A DNA stretch of 5,912 nt from Candidatus Cellulosilyticum pullistercoris (GTDB lineage Bacteria > Bacillota > Clostridia > Lachnospirales > Cellulosilyticaceae), in the NCBI GenBank assembly GCA_018883705.1, contig JAHLFQ010000093.1, forward strand, positions 1 to 5,912, read 5' to 3'. Below are positions 1-5,863 of the stretch, one piece after another. How positions within the stretch are numbered: the first letter of the stretch is position 1; every line of letters starts with the position of its first letter. The notes under the pieces are model-generated. The model worked only from the letters and a program-made list of their open reading frames with translations. It was not told the origin of the DNA and searched no databases. The position numbers and the translations under genes are program-made.

Positions 1-595
1 TGATAATCCCTGTAATAACACCAGGCATACTAAGTGGTAAGGTGATTTTTCTAAAGGTTGTTACCTTATTTGCCCCTAAGTCATAGGAAGCTTCAATTAA
101 CTTATGGTCAATCTTAGCTAACGCGTTATAGATTGGAAGCACCATAAATGGGAAGAAATTATAAACCATACCAAAGATAACGCCTCCATTTCCATAAAGA
201 AATTTAACTGAAGGAAGACCCATGGCATTTAATAAGTTATTAACCACTCCATTATTTTCTAATAGATTTGCCCATGCATAGGTTCTTAGTAGTGAATTCA
301 TCCACATAGGCAAAATAACTAGTAATAAAATAATACTTTTATTAGACATATTTTTTCCTGCTAAGATCATAGCAAGGGGGTACGCTAATAATAAGCAAAT
401 TACAGTACTAATAAATGCAAAGCCTATAGAGCGCATCATAGCTGCAATATAATAATCTTCCATAAACTTTTGGTAGTTTTCTAAAGAAAAACTTCCATTT
501 GAGAAAAAACTAAAATAAACAATTAAAAATAAGGGTACGATGATGAAAATCGCTGCCCAAATCAAGTACGGATACGCCAAAGATTTTCTATTCAT
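1..595 (-). CDS. potB: Spermidine/putrescine ABC transporter permease PotB (3' part missing)
   Basis: This is the inner-membrane permease of a polyamine importer, which pairs with PotC to form the channel driven by PotA. The frame opens at ATG 595 and runs 198 codons without a stop to the window edge, so roughly the last quarter of a typical 270-280 residue PotB is missing. The protein starts MNRKSLAYPYLIW and has a first membrane helix at about residues 10-31. Further hydrophobic helices lie at about 55-79, 86-105 and 138-156. The cytoplasmic EAA loop that docks on the ATPase is clear at 168-196 (EASYDLGANKVTTFRKI, then LPLSMPGV). The motif LRTYAWANLL (103-112) is typical of PotB-type permeases. 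The start lies 3 bp after the potA stop, and its ribosome binding site (AAGGAGA) falls inside the last codons of potA, implying translational coupling. Polyamine specificity is inferred from family resemblance and the regulator/PotA context. Confidence 0.93.
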   Translation of the reverse strand, partial: MNRKSLAYPYLIWAAIFIIVPLFLIVYFSFFSNGSFSLENYQKFMEDYYIAAMMRSIGFAFISTVICLLLAYPLAMILAGKNMSNKSIILLLVILPMWMNSLLRTYAWANLLENNGVVNNLLNAMGLPSVKFLYGNGGVIFGMVYNFFPFMVLPIYNALAKIDHKLIEASYDLGANKVTTFRKITLPLSMPGVITGII

Positions 596-598
596 CTT

Positions 599-1654
599 CT
601 ATCTCCTTTTCATAATATGGATATCTTCTGGTGCAATCACCAACCCTACTTCTTCACCGACACGAGCCATAGCTGTTGAATGAACCATCCAAGTATATCC
701 TTCTTCTACAATCATTATTTCGTAATGTACACCTTTAAAGGTTACTGACTCAACCTTACCTTTTAACATACCTTCTTCTGCTTTAACTAATTTAATATCT
801 TCAGGACGAATCACGACATCTACTGCAACATTGTCACCAAATCCAGCATCTACGCAAACAAAATCTACATTTTGGAATTTCACAAGGTAATCTTTCTTCA
901 TTAACCCTTCTAAGATATTACTTTCTCCAATAAAGTCTGCTACAAAAGCATTTTTAGGTTCATTATAGATATCCACTGGACTACCAATTTGTTGGATTTT
1001 TCCACCATCCATAACAGCGATGGTATCAGACATACTAAGTGCTTCTTCTTGGTCATGAGTTACAAAGATAAAGGTGATTCCAACTTTTTGTTGAATACGT
1101 TTTAGTTCAGCTTGCATCCCTTTTCTAAGTTTTAAGTCAAGGGCTCCAAGTGGCTCATCTAAGAGTAAAACTTCTGGTTCATTAACGAGTGCTCTTGCAA
1201 TTGCAATACGTTGTTGTTGTCCACCACTTAAAGAATCTATTGAACGTTTTTCATAGCCTTTTAAGTTAACAAGCTCTAGCATTTCTTTTACTTTTTGCTC
1301 GATGACTTTCTTGTCCATCTTCTTGATGTTTAAACCAAAAGCAATGTTTTCTTCCACGTTCATATGTGGAAAAAGGGCATACTTTTGAAATACGGTATTA
1401 ATTTTTCTTTTGTATGGTGGTAAATTTGCAATATTCTTACCTTCAAAGAGTACTTCACCTTCTGAACACTCTTCAAATCCACCAATAATCCTAAGTAAAG
1501 TTGTTTTTCCACAACCACTTGGACCAAGTAGTGTTAAAAACTCGTTACGTCTGATATACATATTAATATCATCCAAAACCGTATTATCACCATATGCTTT
1601 TGTAATATGTTTTAAATCTATAATATAGTCGTTTTCCACTTTAAATTCTTTCAT
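599..1654 (-). CDS. potA: Spermidine/putrescine ABC transporter ATP-binding protein PotA
   Basis: This 351-residue cytoplasmic ATPase powers polyamine import through the PotBC permease. The nucleotide-binding domain shows Walker A GPSGCGKT (44-51), Q-loop Q90 in VFQKYALFPH, signature LSGGQQQR (142-149), Walker B VLLLDE (162-167, catalytic E167), D-loop ALD (171-173) and H-loop H200 in FVTHDQEEA. The C-terminal part from about 240 (FIGESNILEG) to the end is a TOBE-type regulatory domain with the expected VIRPEDI motif (281-287). Length and domain order are normal for PotA, and no key residue is missing. The ATG at 1654 follows AAAGGAG by about 11 nt and lies 16 bp after the stop of the XRE-cupin regulator. 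potB follows 3 bp downstream. Other CUT1/MOI-type importers (sugar, iron, sulfate) share this ATPase architecture, but the downstream PotB-like permease and upstream cupin regulator favour polyamines. Confidence 0.95.
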   Translation of the reverse strand: MKEFKVENDYIIDLKHITKAYGDNTVLDDINMYIRRNEFLTLLGPSGCGKTTLLRIIGGFEECSEGEVLFEGKNIANLPPYKRKINTVFQKYALFPHMNVEENIAFGLNIKKMDKKVIEQKVKEMLELVNLKGYEKRSIDSLSGGQQQRIAIARALVNEPEVLLLDEPLGALDLKLRKGMQAELKRIQQKVGITFIFVTHDQEEALSMSDTIAVMDGGKIQQIGSPVDIYNEPKNAFVADFIGESNILEGLMKKDYLVKFQNVDFVCVDAGFGDNVAVDVVIRPEDIKLVKAEEGMLKGKVESVTFKGVHYEIMIVEEGYTWMVHSTAMARVGEEVGLVIAPEDIHIMKRR

Positions 1655-1670
1655 GTTTACTCTTGCTCCT

Positions 1671-2210
1671 TTAAAAACTTGGTGGTGTAGCTACCCAGAG
1701 AATGGTTGCTTTTGTTTTCCCTGAATTTTGTAAATAATGGTCACTGGTGGGTCTAAAGTAAAAGCTATCACCTTTTTTAGCTTTAAACTTTTTATTTCCT
1801 AAATGAACATAAATATTACCTGCAAGTACATATCCAAATTCTTCTCCTTCGTGAGGTGCTTGAACAATAGATTTTCCTCCAGGTTCTAAGTGAATTAAAA
1901 TCGGCTCCATATCATTTTTTTGAGCATTAGGAATAAGCCACGAAATCATGTTCCCATTCTCTTTATCTTCTTTTTCAAAAATATCTTGTTTAGAAAAAAC
2001 AATTTTCTCTTGACTGGTTTCATTAAAAAAGTCCTTAAGGTTTGTTCCTAAACACTCTAATATATCAATTAAGGTGGCAATCGATGGAGATGTCAGCCCT
2101 CTTTCCACTTGAGAGATAAAGCCCTTAGAAAGCTCACAACGATCTGCTAACTCTTCTTGCGTTAATCCATTTTTCTTACGAAGCTGATTAATCTTAGCTC
2201 CAATATCCAT
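1671..2210 (-). CDS. XRE-family transcriptional regulator with C-terminal cupin domain (PuuR-like)
   Basis: This 179-residue DNA-binding regulator is the first gene of the polyamine-uptake operon. An HTH_3/XRE domain occupies about residues 5-61. The helix-turn-helix is at about 16-38 (LTQEELADRCELSKGFISQV), followed by SPSIATLIDI. A linker leads to a cupin_2 barrel at about 103-175. The first cupin motif is PHEGEEFGYVLAG (119-131), with H120 and E124 in the usual metal/ligand positions. The second is GDSFYFRPTSDHYLQN (147-162), with H158. The protein ends in TPPSF, as many cupin regulators of this kind do. The ATG at 2210 has a strong AAGGAGG 8 nt upstream. Related XRE-cupin proteins (PuuR type) respond to polyamines or other small metabolites, so autoregulation and polyamine sensing are likely but inferred. 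The palindromes at 2373-2387 and 2469-2483 are its best candidate operators. Whether it represses or activates cannot be told from sequence. Confidence 0.93.
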   Translation of the reverse strand: MDIGAKINQLRKKNGLTQEELADRCELSKGFISQVERGLTSPSIATLIDILECLGTNLKDFFNETSQEKIVFSKQDIFEKEDKENGNMISWLIPNAQKNDMEPILIHLEPGGKSIVQAPHEGEEFGYVLAGNIYVHLGNKKFKAKKGDSFYFRPTSDHYLQNSGKTKATILWVATPPSF

Positions 2211-2372
2211 GCTAGTGCCTCCTTCTTTCTATAGTTTCACTATTTCATTTATTTTATCAAGTTTCATGAGCGTATCTATAACTTAATGCTCCATTTCTTA
2301 TCTTATAACTTACGCTTATGTATTTACACTTCATCTCTTTTTCTAAGATATAAACTGTAATTACATCAAAAA

Positions 2373-2387
2373 TAAACTTTTTGTTTA
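2373..2387. promoter_or_regulatory. Palindromic operator candidate, downstream copy
   Basis: TAAACTTTTTGTTTA is a perfect 5-bp inverted repeat (TAAAC/GTTTA) with a 5-bp A/T spacer. It lies about 19-33 nt downstream of the predicted transcription start, in the leader of the regulator-pot operon. A second copy with one spacer mismatch is at 2469-2483. Including two flanking A residues, 16 of 17 positions match. The placement fits a repressor roadblock or looping site, probably for the XRE-cupin regulator encoded just downstream. Binding is inferred. Confidence 0.55.
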
Positions 2388-2411
2388 CAGTCATTAAACA
2401 CATCCTAAAAG

Positions 2412-2440
2412 ATTATACATATTTCTCCCAAAAAGGTCAA
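2412..2440 (-). promoter_or_regulatory. Sigma-A promoter of the regulator-potAB operon
   Basis: Read on the minus strand, a -35 box TTGACC (2435-2440) and a perfect -10 box TATAAT (2412-2417) are separated by exactly 17 bp. Transcription would begin near 2405 and run into the XRE-cupin gene, giving a leader of about 195 nt. The DNA just upstream of the -35 is A/T-rich, with an AATATTT/AAATATT inverted repeat (2439-2445 and 2453-2459) that could act as an UP-like element. This is the only strong promoter I could find in the intergenic region. Confidence 0.8.
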
Positions 2441-2468
2441 TATTTTTAGTAGAAATATTTATCCTTAA

Positions 2469-2483
2469 TAAACATTTTGTTTA
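2469..2483. promoter_or_regulatory. Palindromic operator candidate, upstream copy
   Basis: TAAACATTTTGTTTA is a 5-bp inverted repeat with a 5-bp A/T spacer. It sits about 29 bp upstream of the -35 box of the regulator-pot promoter. It is in the same orientation as the copy at 2373-2387 and 96 bp from it, close to nine helical turns, so dimers bound at both sites would face the same side of the DNA. That geometry fits cooperative binding or a small loop around the promoter. This is inference from sequence only. Confidence 0.55.
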
Positions 2484-2677
2484 GTATAAATCATCTTAAA
2501 ATGCCTTGATAATACAATACTTCTATTCTGTCTTATTTTATATAGGATTTATTTATGATTTATTTATGAATTTCTATGATGATTAATTATAAGTTAAAAG
2601 TTTAGTTTAGTTATATCTTTTCCCTATATCATCTTTTTATCAACATAAGTATCAAAAAATAAAACTTTTGTAAAAAA
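2484..2677. other. Non-coding AT-rich spacer between the efflux terminator and the pot control region
   Basis: I found no gene, RNA or convincing promoter here. The stretch is very A/T-rich. It contains two tandem copies of an 11-bp unit, TTTATTTATGA, at 2548-2569, and a short GTTTA-GTTTA-GTTA run at about 2600-2613. Neither has a recognisable function. Stop codons are dense in all frames. Confidence 0.5.
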
Positions 2678-2722
2678 AGTAGAGTATATAACCTGCCTAA
2701 ACTAGCAATTATATACTCTACT
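2678..2722 (-). terminator. Rho-independent terminator of the efflux operon
   Basis: A perfect 14-bp inverted repeat (arms 2678-2691 and 2709-2722, core GTAGAGTATATA/TATATACTCTAC) encloses a 17-nt loop. On the minus strand it is followed by a T-run that includes the seven T residues opposite 2672-2678. It begins 7 bp after the stop codon of the second permease. The stem is unusually A/T-rich for a terminator but long and flawless. The plus-strand side is only moderately T-rich, so activity in the other direction is less likely. Confidence 0.85.
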
Positions 2723-2729
2723 ACCTCTT

Positions 2730-3932
2730 TTATTCTTCTCTAAGTGCTTCAATTGGGTCAAGCTTAGCTGCCTTATATGCTGGATATACCCCAAAAATAA
2801 TCCCAATAACACTTGATGTTCCTACAGAGAATATCACCATTCCAATTGTCATTTTAGCTACTATAGTGATTGCCGAACCAATGAGAAGGCCACCTATGTA
2901 ACCTAAAATTAGTCCACTAATGCCTCCTAGTAAAGTTAAGATAACAGCCTCTACCAAGAACTGAGTCAAGATTTGTTTATCTGTCGCACCTAGTGCCTTT
3001 CGTATTCCAATTTCCCTAGTTCGTTCTCTGACTGTAACCATCATGATGTTCATGATTCCAATGCCACCAACCAATAGGGAAATAGCCGCTACCACGCTGG
3101 TAAACAAATTAACTTTTTCTAAAATATCGTTATAGGTGTCCGACATTTCTACCATTGAACTTACCATATAAATATCTTCTTTGCCATGTCTTTTTTCTAA
3201 TAACTTTCGAATCGGCTTACTATAATGAGATGCTTCATAGGCTTCATCTATCATCACATATGCACTATAAGTCTTACCTTCTCCATCCATAATATATTGG
3301 TCCATGGTGGTAAATGGTAAATATACAATGGGAACAATCATACTTGTTGGTGCAGCTGATGGATATTGACTCTTCGCCACGCCTATTATTTCGAAATTAT
3401 GTACTTCACCACCTATGTTGATTTCAATCTCTTTGCCAATTACATATTGTGGATCATCTTTTTGGTAAATGATTTTTGCAAAATTATCTTCAACAATAAT
3501 CACATGATTTTTTAGATTTTCATCTTGCTCAGTAAACATACGTCCATATCGAAGATTTAATGATTGTATTTTTTCAAAATCATGAGTTAGACCAAAAAGC
3601 ATTAAAATCTTATCTTTATTTTCATAATCTGTCGTTATCCCTGTATATTGTTGATGTACAGGCAAAGCATCAACTACTTGTGGAATTTCCTCTAACACCT
3701 CTAAATCCTCAGGTGTAATCAAATCCGCTGCATCTCCACCTGTTGCCATAATTTGTATAGTCCCTCTTCCTACAGTTGAAAATTGGCTATTAACAAATTC
3801 TTTTACGCCCTCACCTAGGCTTAAGATGATAATGACAGCCCCTATCCCAATGAGCATGCCTAGCATCGTTAGGAAGGTACGAAGCTTATTGCCCTTAAGC
3901 TGACTAAAGGCGCTTTTTAATGTTTCTCTCAT
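2730..3932 (-). CDS. MacB/FtsX-family ABC transporter permease (second of two)
   Basis: This 400-residue membrane subunit belongs to a MacAB/YknXYZ-like exporter. Such systems couple ATP hydrolysis to mechanical movement of an extracytoplasmic domain that expels a peptide, antibiotic or lipid-like substrate. An N-terminal helix at about 18-44 (FLTMLGMLIGIGAVIIILSL) is followed by an extracytoplasmic MacB_PCD-type domain at about 45-270. The C-terminal FtsX domain has three helices at about 275-303, 326-356 and 362-386. The conserved cytoplasmic motif RERTREIGIRKALGA is at 302-316 and the terminal GVYPAYKAAKLDPIEALR at 381-398. Length is normal and no lesion is visible. The ATG at 3932 follows a strong AAGGAGG by about 11 nt and lies 16 bp after the preceding permease. 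It is the last gene before the terminator. The substrate cannot be deduced. Confidence 0.92.
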   Translation of the reverse strand: MRETLKSAFSQLKGNKLRTFLTMLGMLIGIGAVIIILSLGEGVKEFVNSQFSTVGRGTIQIMATGGDAADLITPEDLEVLEEIPQVVDALPVHQQYTGITTDYENKDKILMLFGLTHDFEKIQSLNLRYGRMFTEQDENLKNHVIIVEDNFAKIIYQKDDPQYVIGKEIEINIGGEVHNFEIIGVAKSQYPSAAPTSMIVPIVYLPFTTMDQYIMDGEGKTYSAYVMIDEAYEASHYSKPIRKLLEKRHGKEDIYMVSSMVEMSDTYNDILEKVNLFTSVVAAISLLVGGIGIMNIMMVTVRERTREIGIRKALGATDKQILTQFLVEAVILTLLGGISGLILGYIGGLLIGSAITIVAKMTIGMVIFSVGTSSVIGIIFGVYPAYKAAKLDPIEALREE

Positions 3933-3948
3933 ACTTCTTCATTCCTCC

Positions 3949-5169
3949 TTATTCTGCCCTTAATGCTTCTATTGGATCAAGTCTAGCTGCTTGATAAGCA
4001 GGATATACGCCAAATATTAGGCCTATACAAATAGAGGTTAAGGTTGCAAACATAATCATTCCTATTGTAAATTCTGCTTCTATGTTAAACATACCACCTA
4101 TCATAATCGCACCAATGTATCCTATCATCATCCCTATAAGCCCTGCAAGTAAAGTAAGCATGAGTGCTTCTATAATAAATTGTCTTAAAATCATTTTATT
4201 AGAGGCACCTAACGCTTTACGAATCCCTATTTCTCTAGTACGCTCTTTTACAGTGACAAGCATAATATTCATAATACCCACTCCACCAACTACAAGAGAA
4301 ATACTAGCTAAAGCGCTAATAAATAAAGTAAGGACTGACATGACACTGTCTACCATATCTAATATTTGAGCTACTGTCTGAATCGTATAGCCATCTTTTA
4401 AGTGATGTCTCCTATTTAAAACCTGCCCTATTCTAGTAGCTGTGCTACTTGCATCGTAATCATCTTGCACAATACCAGCAATCATACTAACGCCTTCATT
4501 AGCACCTTTTAAATTATTAAGTGCATTAAAAGGTACATAGAGCACTTTTCTTCCATAATACTTTTCTGCTTCTTTCTGTGTTAGATTTTCTGGAGATTCT
4601 GTTTTATAAATACCTATAATTTGAAAAGTTGAGGGTTGTTCGTTCACTGTTATCTCAAAAGTCTCTCCCACCATCTTCTCATAATCTGTATGTCTAAATA
4701 AAGCTCTACCTACGACATCTGCTAGGACAATAACTTGGCTACCTGCCTGCTCATCTCGCTCACTTAAATTTCTACCTGCTCTAAGCTTTAAAGGCTCAAT
4801 CTCACTTGTGTACTGCGGTTCAACACCGTTCATACTTGCTTTAAATATTTCACCACGGTCATTAATTACACTTACTTGCTCATCATCACCGCGTACAGCA
4901 CATTGTATCCCATCTAGTCCTTTAATGAGTTCTAAGTCTTCAGCCGTAATTAAAGAACTATCATTATTCTCCTTCACACTAACTGTAAAGACACCTAACC
5001 CTATATCTACAAATTGGCTTTTTATAAAATTTTGAAATCCTGACCCCAGGGCGAAAATCATAATAACTGATCCCACGCCAATAAACATTCCTAGCATCGT
5101 TAGAAAGGTTCTTCCCTTATTTGCTAAAAGTTGTTTGATGGCTGATTTTACTGTTTCCATTATATCCAT
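3949..5169 (-). CDS. MacB/FtsX-family ABC transporter permease (first of two)
   Basis: This 406-residue membrane subunit has the same architecture as its downstream neighbour. It has an N-terminal helix at about 20-44 (TFLTMLGMFIGVGSVIMIFA) and a MacB_PCD-type extracytoplasmic domain at about 45-270. A C-terminal FtsX domain has helices at about 278-306, 332-362 and 366-390. The motifs KERTREIGIRKALGAS (308-323) and GVYPAYQAARLDPIEALR (387-404) nearly match those of the second permease, while the extracytoplasmic domains diverge strongly. The pair therefore looks like an old duplication that may form a heterodimer on a shared ATPase. ATG 5169 is chosen over the ATG three codons later because a GAGGTG ribosome binding site lies 7 nt upstream of it. 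The gene starts 2 bp after the ATPase stop. Substrate unknown. Confidence 0.92.
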   Translation of the reverse strand: MDIMETVKSAIKQLLANKGRTFLTMLGMFIGVGSVIMIFALGSGFQNFIKSQFVDIGLGVFTVSVKENNDSSLITAEDLELIKGLDGIQCAVRGDDEQVSVINDRGEIFKASMNGVEPQYTSEIEPLKLRAGRNLSERDEQAGSQVIVLADVVGRALFRHTDYEKMVGETFEITVNEQPSTFQIIGIYKTESPENLTQKEAEKYYGRKVLYVPFNALNNLKGANEGVSMIAGIVQDDYDASSTATRIGQVLNRRHHLKDGYTIQTVAQILDMVDSVMSVLTLFISALASISLVVGGVGIMNIMLVTVKERTREIGIRKALGASNKMILRQFIIEALMLTLLAGLIGMMIGYIGAIMIGGMFNIEAEFTIGMIMFATLTSICIGLIFGVYPAYQAARLDPIEALRAE

Positions 5170-5171
5170 AC

Positions 5172-5863
5172 TTATACACCTCGCCTAGTTAGTATGGGAA
5201 CATCATCAATAATAATGCCGTCTCTAAAAACAACCTTCCTCTTAGTAAATTCTGCTATATCTGGTTCATGAGTAACCATAACAATAGTAACTCCCTCGTC
5301 GTTTAAACCTTGAAAAATTTTCATAATTTCCACACTAGATTTGCTATCAAGATTTCCTGTAGGTTCATCGGCTAAAATAATAGCTGGATTATTGACAAGT
5401 GCTCTAGCAATAGCTACCCTTTGTCTTTGTCCACCAGAAATTTCATTAGGTGTATGCTTAATACGATTACCTAATCCTACTTTAATCAGTGCGTCTACAG
5501 CTCTTTCTCTTCTTTCCTTTGGCTTAATGCCTGCATACATCATAGGAAGCTCTACGTTTTCTGTAATCGTTAGTTTAGGTAGCAAATTAAAAGCTTGGAA
5601 TACAAATCCAATCTTCTGATTTCTTATTTTAGAGAAATCCTTATCTTTTGCTTCAGATACATTGATCCCATCTAATATATAAGTTCCACTTGTGGCATGA
5701 TCAAGGCAACCTAATATTTGTAGGAAGGTAGATTTTCCAGAACCAGATGCACCCATAATAGATACAAACTCTTCTTTTTCTACTTTAAAATCAATGTCAA
5801 ATAATGCCTGAAGCTCTAGGCGTCCATTACGATATATTTTATTTACTTTTGGATATCAATCAC
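5172..5863 (-). CDS. MacB/LolD-type ABC exporter ATP-binding protein, frameshifted near its 5' end
   Basis: This is the ATPase subunit for the two permeases that follow. The natural start appears to be GTG 5863, 6 nt after AGGTGA and overlapping the adaptor's stop (GTGA). It reads VIDIQK, then TAA at 5843-5845. Re-reading one base at 5846 restores VNKIYRNGRLELQALFDIDF, which leads directly into the uninterrupted frame and gives about 230 residues, the usual family length. In that numbering Walker A GASGSGKST is at 38-46, Q-loop Q90 (VFQAFNLLP), signature ISGGQRQR 142-149, Walker B IILADE 162-167, D-loop NLD 171-173 and H-loop H199. The only ATG-started intact frame (5756, 194 residues) begins one residue before Walker A and lacks the first strands and the A-loop Tyr, so on its own it should not fold as an ATPase. 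The cause could be a sequencing error, a mutation, or -1 frameshifting. All downstream motifs are intact. Confidence 0.85.
5843..5850 (-). other. Apparent one-base frameshift site in the efflux ATPase gene
   Basis: On the minus strand the codons are CAA AAG TAA in the frame of GTG 5863. The frame of the downstream ATPase reads GTA AAT AAA from 5846 and is closed upstream by TGA at 5856-5858. One missing base near this A-run (expected CAA AAG GTA) explains the break. A -1 slip of tRNA-Lys from AAG to AAA would give the identical protein. Confidence 0.8.

Noticed and set aside
1410..1628. Plus-strand open frame of 72 codons
   Set aside because: It lies wholly inside potA on the opposite strand, has no convincing ribosome binding site and no recognisable domain. 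It is a shadow of the Walker A/N-terminal coding region.
2257..2334. Possible 25-codon leader peptide on the minus strand (MKCKYISVSYKIRNG...)
   Set aside because: It lies in the pot leader, but its only purine-rich stretch abuts the ATG with no proper spacing, and the peptide resembles nothing I know. An open stretch this short is expected by chance.
2412..2485. Catabolite (cre) operator
   Set aside because: The palindromes lack the central CG and the WTGNNARCGNWWWCAW pattern of cre sites.
4082..4369. Plus-strand open frame of 95 codons
   Set aside because: It is antisense to the FtsX domain of the first permease. Its hydrophobic, Ile/Pro-rich composition is what the complement of membrane-helix codons gives.
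4808..5035. Plus-strand open frame of 75 codons
   Set aside because: It is antisense to the first permease's extracytoplasmic domain, with no translation signal or family resemblance.
5341..5619. Plus-strand open frame of 92 codons
   Set aside because: It is antisense to the efflux ATPase core (signature and Walker B region), a common artefact opposite ABC ATPases.
5172..5756. ATPase starting at ATG 5756
   Set aside because: This start would place the Walker A motif at residue 2 and remove about 36 conserved residues. There is a good ribosome binding site at the GTG 5863 start, so the ATG is an internal methionine.
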